A stretch of DNA of 64,000 bases from Denitratisoma oestradiolicum (GTDB taxonomy: Bacteria > Pseudomonadota > Gammaproteobacteria > Burkholderiales > Rhodocyclaceae), in NCBI RefSeq assembly GCF_902813185.1, contig NZ_LR778301.1, positions 868,001-932,000 on the forward strand, given 5' to 3'. The notes below the pieces were generated by a model. That model saw only the letters and a list, made by a program, of their open reading frames with translations, ran no database searches and had not been told where the DNA came from. The translations under genes were made by a program, and so were the position numbers. Below, piece by piece: positions 34,582-43,100 of this stretch. Each line of letters starts with the position of its first letter. Positions within the stretch are counted from its first letter, which is position 1.

Positions 34582-35016
34582 TCAGCAGGAGCCGTCCTTC
34601 TTCAGTACCCAGCAGGTGTTGCCAGTACCGTTCCAGTCTGCGGGTACGCTGACCGTGGTGCGGGTGTTGGCCTGGTCGATCTGGTAGCTGAAGCCCGCCA
34701 TGGAGCCTGTTCCTGTGGCCAATACCTGGAATCTGGTGGCATCGAGGGCCGGGCAGGTATAGGTGAAATTGGCACTGTTGGCGGGTAGGGGGGCGAGAGT
34801 TCCTGCGGCGCAGGCGCCCGCGTAGCTCCGGTTGTCCTGGAAATACTGCTCCAGCTTCACCCGCATGTCCGAAAGATTGGCCACCGCCTCGGTGATGCGG
34901 GCCCGGTTCACATAATCCCGATAGGACGGCAGTGCCACTGCGGTCAGGATGGCGACCACCACGATAACGATCATGAGTTCGATCAGGGTGAAGCCGGCGT
35001 GTCGAGCGGATTTCAT
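34582..35016 (-). CDS. pilE: PilE/PilA-like type IV pilin
   Basis: 144 residues. MKSARHAG leader, then FTLIELMIVIVVVAILTAVA with Glu5. The body is a PilE-type short pilin: RARITEAVANLSDMRVKLEQYF, and a C-terminal disulfide region (CPALDAT...TCWVLKKDGSC). ATG 35016 has GGGAG 8 nt upstream; ATG 35031 is possible. Leads cluster A, 338 bp upstream of fimT across two repeats. Confidence 0.9.
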   Translation of the reverse strand: MKSARHAGFTLIELMIVIVVVAILTAVALPSYRDYVNRARITEAVANLSDMRVKLEQYFQDNRSYAGACAAGTLAPLPANSANFTYTCPALDATRFQVLATGTGSMAGFSYQIDQANTRTTVSVPADWNGTGNTCWVLKKDGSC

Positions 35017-35127
35017 CGCAAGGACTCCCATAGAAGGCGACTGTGGCGAATCTATGGCAAGCCGGAGGGAGAATCTATCGCGTGCTCGTGGATTCTTGCG
35101 TAGTGGAACGACTACATGGGAGCGGCC

Positions 35128-35381
35128 GGCGCCAGCCGCAACCCCTCGGCGCTGCTACGACGCGCTCCGTGATATCGAGCGGAGCGAGCCGTATCGCCCC
35201 CCCGGAGGGGGCGAAGGGGGCGAGCCTTAGCGTAAAAAGCGAGCTTTCCCGCCGGGCCGTCCCAAGGGAAAGCGGCACGCGGCGCCAGCCGCAACCCCTC
35301 GGCGCTGCTACGACGCGCCCCGTGATATCGAGCGGAGCGAGCCGTATCGAACCCCCCGGAGGGGGGCGAAGGGGGCGAGCC
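35128..35381. repeat. Direct repeat pair, family D
   Basis: Two copies of about 100 bp (35128-35226 and 35281-35381), each starting GGCGCCAGCCGCAACCCCTC and ending GGGGGCGAGCC, with AGCGGAGCGAGCCGTATCG inside. Between them lies GCCGGGCCGTCCCAAG, related to part of the 79-bp repeat at 1066-1223. The second copy ends 2 bp before the stop codon of the response regulator. No promoter is clear. Confidence 0.85.
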
Positions 35382-35383
35382 AG

Positions 35384-36013
35384 TTACTTGATGAGCTGGT
35401 GCGTCAATGCATAATGGGTCAGTCCGGCATTGGTCTCGATGCCCATCTTGTGCAGGATGCGGGTGCGGTAGGTGCTGATGGTGTTCGGGCTGCGATGGAG
35501 CGTGGCGGCGATGTCGCTGATGGACTTCCCGCTGGCCAGCAGGCAGAGCACCTGATATTCGCGATCCGAGAGCCGCTCGTGGGGAAGACTTTCCCGGTGG
35601 CCACTGATGTCGACTGCCAGCCATTCGGCCAGGCGGGGGCTGATGTAACGTTTGCCGCGCATGACCGAGCGTACGGCCTTGACCAGTTCCTCGGGGGCGC
35701 TTTCCTTGTTCAGGAATCCGCTGGCGCCGGCCTTGAGCGCCCGGACGGCCATGTGTTCCTCAGGCTGGATGCTCAGGATGAGCACGGGAAGGTCGGGATG
35801 AATGCGGCGGACTTCCTTGAGTACCCAGAAGCCGTTCTGGTCCGGCAGATTGAGGTCCAGCACTATCAGGTCCAGCGCCTGGTGTCGCGCCTGCTCCATG
35901 GCCTCGCGGGCGTTGGCGGCTTCGGCCACCACTTCGATTTCCGCATCGGCCCCGAGGATCAGGCGAATTCCCTGGCGCACTACGGGATGGTCGTCGACAA
36001 TCATGATCTTCAT
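35384..36013 (-). CDS. NarL/FixJ-type response regulator
   Basis: 209 residues. Receiver domain with acidic pair IVDDHPVVRQG, phospho-acceptor LIVLDLNLPDQNG, and KAGASGFLNKES with the conserved Lys. LuxR-type HTH at the C terminus (LSDREYQVLCLLASGKSISD, then SPNTISTYRTRILHKMG). ATG 36013 overlaps the kinase stop (ATGA). Cognate partner of the HisKA_3 kinase. Confidence 0.93.
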   Translation of the reverse strand: MKIMIVDDHPVVRQGIRLILGADAEIEVVAEAANAREAMEQARHQALDLIVLDLNLPDQNGFWVLKEVRRIHPDLPVLILSIQPEEHMAVRALKAGASGFLNKESAPEELVKAVRSVMRGKRYISPRLAEWLAVDISGHRESLPHERLSDREYQVLCLLASGKSISDIAATLHRSPNTISTYRTRILHKMGIETNAGLTHYALTHQLIK

Positions 36014-37410
36014 GGGGAATCTCCGGCGCCGGCGGGCGGATTCGTCTCCGCCGGCAGGATATAAGGCGTCGTCACCCGCACCCGGGTGCCCTGGAAATCC
36101 GGGGTGGAGTCGATAGTGACGATTCCGCCGAGCCTGTGGGTTCGTTCGCGTATGCCCAGCAGGCCGAGGGATTTCTCTCCATGACTGCTGGCCTGGATGC
36201 CGATGCCATTGTCGCTGACCTCCAGGGTCAGGCGCTGGGCGGCCTCCAGGCGAATTTCCACTCGGCTGGCCCGGGCATGGCGCGCCACGTTGGTGAGCAG
36301 TTCCTGGCAGATGCGAAACAGGTGGGTGGCCACTTCCGGGTCCACCCGGAGTTCCTGGGCGGGCACGGTCACCCGGCAGCGGGTGGCCATGCGCCGCTGG
36401 AAGTCCTCGCCCAGCCATTCGATGGCGGCGGTGAGACCCAGGGTGTCAAGCACGCTGGGACGAAGGTCCCAGGAGATTTCCCGCACGGCCTTGACCGTGT
36501 CGTCGACCATGCGGCCGATTTTCAGGGCTTCCGGATCCATGGTTCCGTTCCGTTCTCCGAGATGGCGGGCGATCTCCAGCTTGAGGGCCGTCAGCCGCTG
36601 GCCCAGGTCGTCGTGTATTTCATGGGCGATGCGGGTGCGTTCCTCTTCCCGGATCGCCTGCTGGCGCGCGTTCAGCGCCCGCAACTGGTCCCGGGACTTG
36701 CGCAGGGACTGGTCCCGCTGGGCCAGGGAGTCCAGCATGCTGTTGAAGGCCGCCCCCAGGCGGCCGACCTCGTCCTGATAGGAAATCCGGACCCGGATGC
36801 CCTGATCGCCATGGGTCGAAATCAACTGGGATAGCCGCGCCAGCTCTCCCAGGGGTCCCGAGATCGTGCCGACGATATGGTGGAAGACCGGCAGTGCGAT
36901 GAACATGAACACTGCCACCAGCAATACGCCGAACAGCACCACCGCGCCGAACTGCACATTCAGCTCCGTGAGGTCGGCGCCGAGCAGCAGTTCTCCCCTG
37001 ATGATGCCATCGTAAATAATGTCCTGCCTCAGGACGATCCGGCTCAAATGCTCGATGACCCCGTTATTTTCCCGCAACTTGCGATGCAGGCTGTCCAGGT
37101 CTTCCGGTACCTGGCCGTAATGAACCAGCCTTTCGCCATCCGCCACCAGAATGGCCCAGCGCACGGCCTTGACGTGATGGAGTACCCCCAGGTTTTCGGT
37201 CATCGCCTGGACATCGTTGAACATCACCGCAGCCGAACTCTGGGCTGCAACAATGGAGGCATCGACCAGCAGCGCCTCGCGCATTTCCTGTCTTTCATAA
37301 TGGAAAAACCAGGCGATGGAGATTCCCAGGGCCGCAAACAGCATGATGGTCGTGAAGGCGCTGAAGGCCATCATGAAGCGGCCATGGATGGAGTGCTTGC
37401 GCGTCAGCAT
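36010..37410 (-). CDS. Membrane histidine kinase, CHASE8-like sensor, HAMP, HisKA_3
   Basis: 466 residues. TM1 (FTTIMLFAALGISIAWFF) and TM2 (FGVLLVAVFMFIALPVFHH) flank a periplasmic domain of about 120 residues with SSAAVMFNDVQAMTENLGVL, resembling CHASE8 of YfiN/TpbB. HAMP, then a NarX-type HisKA_3 box (EERTRIAHEIHDDLGQRL) and HATPase (NVARHARAS, DNGIGI, LGLLGIRER). The phosphorylated His is in HEIHDDLG. It sits in an operon with YfiR and a TonB-dependent receptor, implying YfiR-type periplasmic control of the sensor, which is inference. Confidence 0.9.
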   Translation of the reverse strand: MLTRKHSIHGRFMMAFSAFTTIMLFAALGISIAWFFHYERQEMREALLVDASIVAAQSSAAVMFNDVQAMTENLGVLHHVKAVRWAILVADGERLVHYGQVPEDLDSLHRKLRENNGVIEHLSRIVLRQDIIYDGIIRGELLLGADLTELNVQFGAVVLFGVLLVAVFMFIALPVFHHIVGTISGPLGELARLSQLISTHGDQGIRVRISYQDEVGRLGAAFNSMLDSLAQRDQSLRKSRDQLRALNARQQAIREEERTRIAHEIHDDLGQRLTALKLEIARHLGERNGTMDPEALKIGRMVDDTVKAVREISWDLRPSVLDTLGLTAAIEWLGEDFQRRMATRCRVTVPAQELRVDPEVATHLFRICQELLTNVARHARASRVEIRLEAAQRLTLEVSDNGIGIQASSHGEKSLGLLGIRERTHRLGGIVTIDSTPDFQGTRVRVTTPYILPAETNPPAGAGDSP

Positions 37411-37416
37411 GGCGCC

Positions 37417-37950
37417 TCAGTACACCCGCCGGGCGAGTTGCAGCAGACGGGAACTGATCTGCAATCTGGCATTCCGTGCCGCTGAAAGGTTGATGTCGAA
37501 TTCGAGCTTCCGCTCCCGTCCCTCGAAGACCGAAATGGCGGCCCCCAGGGGTGCGGCGGCTTCGCCCTCGGAGACCACCAGCACCGGTAACCCATGGGTG
37601 GTTTCGATGAGTCGCGCCAGGGTGCTGTCGTTCCCGGCGGGCAGATAGACCACATGGCATTTCCCCAGAGGCGCGGTTTTGTCCTCCTGCTGGATTTGTA
37701 TTCTCATGCGTCGCACCGGCCGGCCGTTCAAGGCACCGATCCGGCCACCCGGGTCGCCCCCCACGATGCAAAGCCGCAAGGTGTTGCTGTTGGTCGTGTC
37801 GCCGCTGGCTTCCTGGGGCCAGGTGACGAACTGGACGAAGTTGTAGAGGTAGAGGGCCTTCAGGGTGGGTTCGTCCAGGGCGTCGGCCGGGAGTGGCAGC
37901 GCCATTGCCAGGGTTATGAGCAGCATCGAACTCAGCCTGGACAGGGGCAT
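37417..37950 (-). CDS. YfiR-family periplasmic protein (DUF4154)
   Basis: 177 residues. Signal peptide (SMLLITLAMALPLPADA) then LKALYLYNFVQFVTWPQE, the YfiR hallmark, plus RLCIVGGDP, CHVVYLPAG, LPVLVVSEGE and the C-terminal LEFDINLSAARNARLQISSRLLQLA. YfiR is a periplasmic redox-sensitive inhibitor of the CHASE8 diguanylate cyclase YfiN in Pseudomonas. Here the nearby CHASE8-like protein is a histidine kinase. The start codon overlaps the receptor stop (TGATG). Confidence 0.91.
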   Translation of the reverse strand: MPLSRLSSMLLITLAMALPLPADALDEPTLKALYLYNFVQFVTWPQEASGDTTNSNTLRLCIVGGDPGGRIGALNGRPVRRMRIQIQQEDKTAPLGKCHVVYLPAGNDSTLARLIETTHGLPVLVVSEGEAAAPLGAAISVFEGRERKLEFDINLSAARNARLQISSRLLQLARRVY

Positions 37951-39959
37951 CAGAATTTCCAGATCAGGCGTCCCAGGAGGGTGCGGCCATCCTGGGGCAT
38001 CGTCGTCATAGGGGCGATCATCGTGCCAGGGTAGGCGAAGTTGAATTCCGCACCGGTTACATCCGCATATTTTCGGTCAAAGAGATTACTGATCCGCAAT
38101 AGCCAGCCCAGTTGTTGATTGATGTGTCCGGACAGCGTTCCATGGGATACACCATGCCCACCCAGGGTGGCGCCCGGTATGGAAACGTCCCCGGTGTCGA
38201 CATTGCGCCGGCCGATGAGATGGGTTTCCCAGCTCAGCCGCAGGTTTCCGGGCAGGGGCGCCGAGAACAGCAGCTTGGACAGCCTGCGCGGCGAGTTGGC
38301 AATGGGGATGCCCGATTCATGCCTGGCGTTCTGCCATGCCATGCTGGCTCGCAGTTCGATGGCCGCGAGGCGGCCGACGACCTCCACTTCCAGGCCCCCC
38401 AATGTTGCTCCACCCACATTGTGGTGTTGCTGAAGGCCGGTCAGGGGATCAGTCTCCAGGGCGATCAGGTGGTCGATCCGGTTTCGATAGAGTGTCATCG
38501 ATAGTGTCGTGCCGGATCCCAGCCGGTGTTCCATGCCGAGCTCCGTGCTGCGAATGTGCTCGGAATGGAGCGTCGGATTGGCGATGTTGTCCCCTTCGTA
38601 GGCGTAATCGGTCTCGAAGGCGTTGGGGGGCCGAAAGGCCCTGCCGACGATCAGTTTCACCGTGGTTTCCGCGCCCGGCTGAGTGATCAGCGCCAGGCGC
38701 GGGCTGTTGAAGCTGCGGCCGAAGGAGTCCCGGTCATGACGCAGGCCGGCGCTCAGTGTGGTTGACGTTCCGAACTTCCAGTCGTCCTGGAGGAATATGC
38801 CCATCGTGCCGCGGGGCGAGTCGGTATCGATCGTCGGGTTGATTTGCCGCCGGGCTTCGTCGCGCCGCCATGAAAATCCGGCTACGAGGGTCTGGGCTGG
38901 CAGTGCCCGGGTGGTGATGCGTCCTTCGCCACCCCAGTAGCGATTCTCGAAGAAGTCCGGGTAGGGGATGCTGTCGTACGCCCAGTGGGAGTTGTAGCTG
39001 TATTGTCCCAGGTAGGCGTTCAGGTCCAGGTGGCAGGTCGTATTGAGCCGGTATTCATAGCGGACGTTGGCGAGGGCGTGGCGCTCCCGCTCCTGGCTGG
39101 CCGGATCGTTCAGGTCGATACCGTAGGGGCCGCCGGGCAGACCGGCGGAGCGCTCGTTCATCAGCAGGGTGGCGGTCAGACCACCCCGGGAAAACCGGGC
39201 GAACAGGCGCTCGCTTGCTCGATGGTCAAGTCCCCGGCTCCAGGCATTGGCGCCAGGGGCGGCATAACTCTCGAAGTACATGTCCCGGCCTTCCCGATGT
39301 TCCCGGGAAGCGGACAGCAACCAGTCATCGCCGTCCTGGGTGCGGTGGCCGAAGGTGGCCCGCATTCCCCGCTGACCAGCCTCGCCGACGGTGATCTCGG
39401 CTTCACGGCCGCGTTTTGCGCCGGCCATGGTGACAATGTTGACCACGCCGAAGAAGGCGTTGCCGCCATAAAGCGCCGATCCGGGACCCGGGACATACTC
39501 GATGCGCTCGATCAACGCCAGATCGAGGGGGAAATCATTGCCGATCAGGGCCTGGTCATAGACGCCGTCATTGATGGGCAGGCCGTCGATCAATAGCAAC
39601 AGGCGGCTGTTGTAATCTCCCGGCCGGCCGAAACCGCGTATACCCAGGTAGCTGTTGGCCCGGTCGGAGGTCACATGGACGCCACGCAGGCTCGCCAGGG
39701 CTTCATCCAGGGTGCGCCAGCCCTGGTGCCGGATTTCGTCGGCAGTGATCAGGCTCACCATGGAAGGTGCCTCCTCCGGTGGCTGAGGACGTTTGGAGGC
39801 ACCATCGACGGTGACTGCGACCAGTTTTTCCATGGGAACCTGCAGCAGATCGTCGAAGGGTGTGGGATCTCCAGCCCATGTCGGCGCTGCCATGCCGGCG
39901 GACAGGATCAGGAGCGCCAGCCACATTCTTGCCGGTTTACGTCGCATTCGATCTTCCAT
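37950..39959 (-). CDS. TonB-dependent outer-membrane receptor
   Basis: 669 residues. Signal peptide (MWLALLILSAGMAAPTWAG), plug domain (APSMVSLITADEIRHQGWRT, GIRGFGRPGDYNSRLLLLIDG, RIEYVPGPGSALYGGNAFFGVVN region), then the 22-strand barrel ending in IWKF with terminal Phe. A canonical TonB box is not clear. Ligand unknown. ATG 39959 follows GGGAG at 8-nt spacing. First gene of the receptor-YfiR-kinase-regulator operon. Confidence 0.9.
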   Translation of the reverse strand: MEDRMRRKPARMWLALLILSAGMAAPTWAGDPTPFDDLLQVPMEKLVAVTVDGASKRPQPPEEAPSMVSLITADEIRHQGWRTLDEALASLRGVHVTSDRANSYLGIRGFGRPGDYNSRLLLLIDGLPINDGVYDQALIGNDFPLDLALIERIEYVPGPGSALYGGNAFFGVVNIVTMAGAKRGREAEITVGEAGQRGMRATFGHRTQDGDDWLLSASREHREGRDMYFESYAAPGANAWSRGLDHRASERLFARFSRGGLTATLLMNERSAGLPGGPYGIDLNDPASQERERHALANVRYEYRLNTTCHLDLNAYLGQYSYNSHWAYDSIPYPDFFENRYWGGEGRITTRALPAQTLVAGFSWRRDEARRQINPTIDTDSPRGTMGIFLQDDWKFGTSTTLSAGLRHDRDSFGRSFNSPRLALITQPGAETTVKLIVGRAFRPPNAFETDYAYEGDNIANPTLHSEHIRSTELGMEHRLGSGTTLSMTLYRNRIDHLIALETDPLTGLQQHHNVGGATLGGLEVEVVGRLAAIELRASMAWQNARHESGIPIANSPRRLSKLLFSAPLPGNLRLSWETHLIGRRNVDTGDVSIPGATLGGHGVSHGTLSGHINQQLGWLLRISNLFDRKYADVTGAEFNFAYPGTMIAPMTTMPQDGRTLLGRLIWKF

Positions 39960-40025
39960 CAGCGCTACTCCCCTCCCGCCTTGGTAATGCGCATTTTTTG
40001 CCTGGCGATTGCCAAAGGGTCACAT

Positions 40026-40140
40026 TCTCACTCAATTCCGCTTGAGTGAGAAAAGGGGTGCTGGCGCGGGCCAGGGAAAATCCCGAGTGGCGAGGGGGAA
40101 TGAAGCGGGAGGGCAGGCGGAGGAGGGGGCTTCTCCGCCT
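40026..40140. promoter_or_regulatory. Two inverted repeats between pilY1-B and the receptor operon
   Basis: 40026-40051: perfect 10-bp arms TCTCACTCAA/TTGAGTGAGA with a 6-nt loop, 67 bp upstream of the receptor start. 40115-40140: arms AGGCGGAG/CTCCGCCT, nearer the pilY1-B stop. Neither has a T-run, so the first could be an operator or terminator and the second a processing hairpin; undecided. Confidence 0.5.
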
Positions 40141-40193
40141 TGCAGTCATCTCATTTTGGCCTCAACGCAGACGCGTGGTTTTATGAGGCTGCC

Positions 40194-43100
40194 TCAGTCC
40201 TGCCGACGGTACCAGTAGGTCCGCAGTCGGGCATCCAGCGGTGTGGCTGACGGTGTCAAGCAGTGTATGCCGAAGCAATCGGTGCGTACCGTATTGCCGC
40301 TATCTGCGTCTTTGAGGGTTGTCGTAATTGGGGCAGGAAGGAAACCGCCTCCTGCCACGGCCTCGGATCGATTGTAGTTGCCGTCCTCGGCAAACACGGT
40401 CGCTGTCGCATCGCGGAAATTCACTGCGTAGATACGGGCGGTCCCCAGGTCATTGACGCATTGGGTGGTGGAGGCGCTGCCTTGCTGGGGGGAATGAGTG
40501 CTGAACAGGACTGATCCTCCATCCACCTTGGCCGGGTCTGTGCTGATCTCGCCTTCGTCCGTCAGTCGCAGCATCCAACCCTGGGCAGCTGCCAAATCCG
40601 CCTGGGCGCCGGTGCGCTCACCCGCGGTGGCGCAGGCCTGAATACAGTTGTCAGTCACATCGTAGAGGTCGCTTTCGGTAATGGGGTTGGCCTGGGTTAC
40701 CGAACCCACGGTATTGCTGGCCATGGCGGTGTCCTTGAGCATGTAAAAGCGATGGTCCACCACCATGTCGAAGGGATGTTCCCGGTCGCCGCTGCCCAGC
40801 AGTACCGCGTCGTAGGCGGGAGAGGTGGTTCGAGATAAGGCTACGTCGGGGCGGCTGAGGAATTTGCGGCGATCCGTCAGGGGGGCCGTGGCATCGCTGC
40901 CCGACAGTGAGGCGAGCTTGGTAAGGGTCCAGTTGCTGGTGGTGGTGGAGCCGATGTCGATACGCCAGACATTGCCGCCGGTGTCTGCGGCATAGATGCG
41001 GTCCAGATAGCCCCGAAATACGCCGGTTTCCGTTCCGACGGGCAGGGTGCGGCGGCGGTCCAGGTCGCCATTGAAGGCTGCCACGCCGGCCGCTACGGAG
41101 TATTGAATGGTGCCGCTGCGCTTGGCGACCGGCACGGTACTGGCACGCCAGAGCATGTCGCCATCCTCGGCATCAATGATATAAACATCCCGTCCCATGC
41201 TGCGGCTCGCCGTGGCGGTGGTGCCCCCGTCCGGCGGGCAGTTGCTGGTGTCCATGCTGTTGGGCAGGGCGACGCCGGTCTTGGCGCTGACGCTGCTGCT
41301 GCTGTGGGCCGTCACCATGCAGGGCTGGAAGTCCTCCACGGCCGCGTCGTAACCGGCACCCATGAGCACCACCAGTTTTTCTGCAGTCACCACGTTGGAG
41401 GCATTCTTGGTTTGGTAGGCCTCGACGTAACCCAGCATGGGTTCCGACCAGGTCTGGCCAATCTCGCCGTAATCGGTGTCGCAACTGGCCGTTCCCGAGG
41501 ATTCTGTGCAGCCTTTTTTCCAGAGTAGCTTGGGGTTATCCGGGTCGCTGACGTCCAGAGCGTAGATCATTCTTCCCCCCCGGCGCATGGTGACGAAAAG
41601 ATAGGCCTTGTCACCGTCATCGGCGACGAGGCTGCCATCCTTGTTGACGTCCAGGGTATAGACCACGATGGGACCATCGAAGAAGTAGCCCTTGGGGGCA
41701 TTGGATGAGATCAGGGGGCTGTTGTCCCGGAGGCGCTTGAGCTTGCTGAAGAACTCCGGGGCGACGAAGCCCCATTTCTCGTTGCCGCCGTCGCTGCCTG
41801 TGCCGCCCTTGATGGCGTGGAAAATGCCATCGTTGGTGCCGTAGAACACATAGACGTCGTTGTCGTCGCCATTGCGGTTGTAATTGACCGTGGCGGGTTT
41901 GGAATGCAGTACGTCTGCATGGACCGAGGCGCGCACGTCGGTGCTGGAGGTGGCGCCGGAGTTCGAATTCTCGTTTTCCTTGTTGTCGATACCCCGAACC
42001 CAGTTGATCAGGTTGGCCCGCTCATTGACGTCGGCGCTGGAGGCCAGGCCGGCGACGATGGTGCCGCTGGCCACGGCCTGGGTGCCCAGGGTGGTGGTGG
42101 GGCTGGTCAGGTCGCCGGTTTTGCTGGCGTAGGTGGTGCCGGTGGCGGTGGCAATGGCATTGCCGGGAACTGCGGAGCTCACGCTTTGCGCCGTCAGTTG
42201 GCAACTGGCGTTGCCACTTTGGGGCCAGCGCAGGGTGGCGCTGCTGAGGGTTACGCTGGCCGTGTTGTTGTCGGTGGCCATGGATACCTGGGTGCCGGAG
42301 ATGATGTTGCCGGCGGCCAGGGTGAGGTTATAGGAGGAGGCAACCGGGGTGGTGGTACTGCCGGTGCTGCAATTCTGAACGGTGTTGTTGGAGCGCTTGC
42401 AGGTAATCCCGGAAATGGTGATCTGGTCTCCGGCCGCCAGGGTCCTGGTGCAGCCGTTGGCCGTGGTGGCCGTGGCGCTGTAGGTGAAGGTGATGATCTT
42501 GTTGGCGCCGGAACCGGACACCGCACCGGCGCTGACAGCGCGGGTGTTGTTGTCCTGGACGGTCTTGCTGACCGTCAGGGTGCCTGTGGCGTTGTTGCTG
42601 ACGGTGCCGCTGGTGGTATAGGCGAAGGTGGTGGCGGTGGGCTCCGGGCTGGCCAGCACGGTGGTGGTGTTGTTGTAGGCGGTGTTGGGGGCGGTGGCGC
42701 CCGCTACCACGATGCTGTCCCCCGCCTGGAGGCCATGGGCTGCCGCCGTGGTGGCGATGGCTGTGGTGGGCGTACCGCCAGGGATGGCGCTGGCGGTGGT
42801 GTAGGTGAAGGTGTTGGCGTTGACCACAGAGATGGTAAAGGTCCCATTGAACTCAGCGGGCGTGGCGCCGGAAATGGTCACCGAGTCATTATTGGAATAG
42901 CCATGGCCAGTGAGATTTACGGTGGCGGTGCTGCCCGTGCCGGTCAGGTTGTTGGCATTGATGCGGCGCTTGGCCGTGATGGCGTAGCCGGAGGAATTGG
43001 CACTGACCGTGGCGGCCAGGGGGTAGCTGTACTGGGTCGAGGTGACCGGGGTGACAGCAACCTCGCTGACGTTGTAGCCGGCGGGGGTGGAGCCGGTAAC

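Noticed and set aside
39990..40020. Sigma-54 promoter for the receptor operon (minus strand TGGCAATCGCCAGGCA)
   Set aside because: GG-N10-GC spacing fits, but the -12 element is AGGCA rather than TTGCA, so support is too weak to list.
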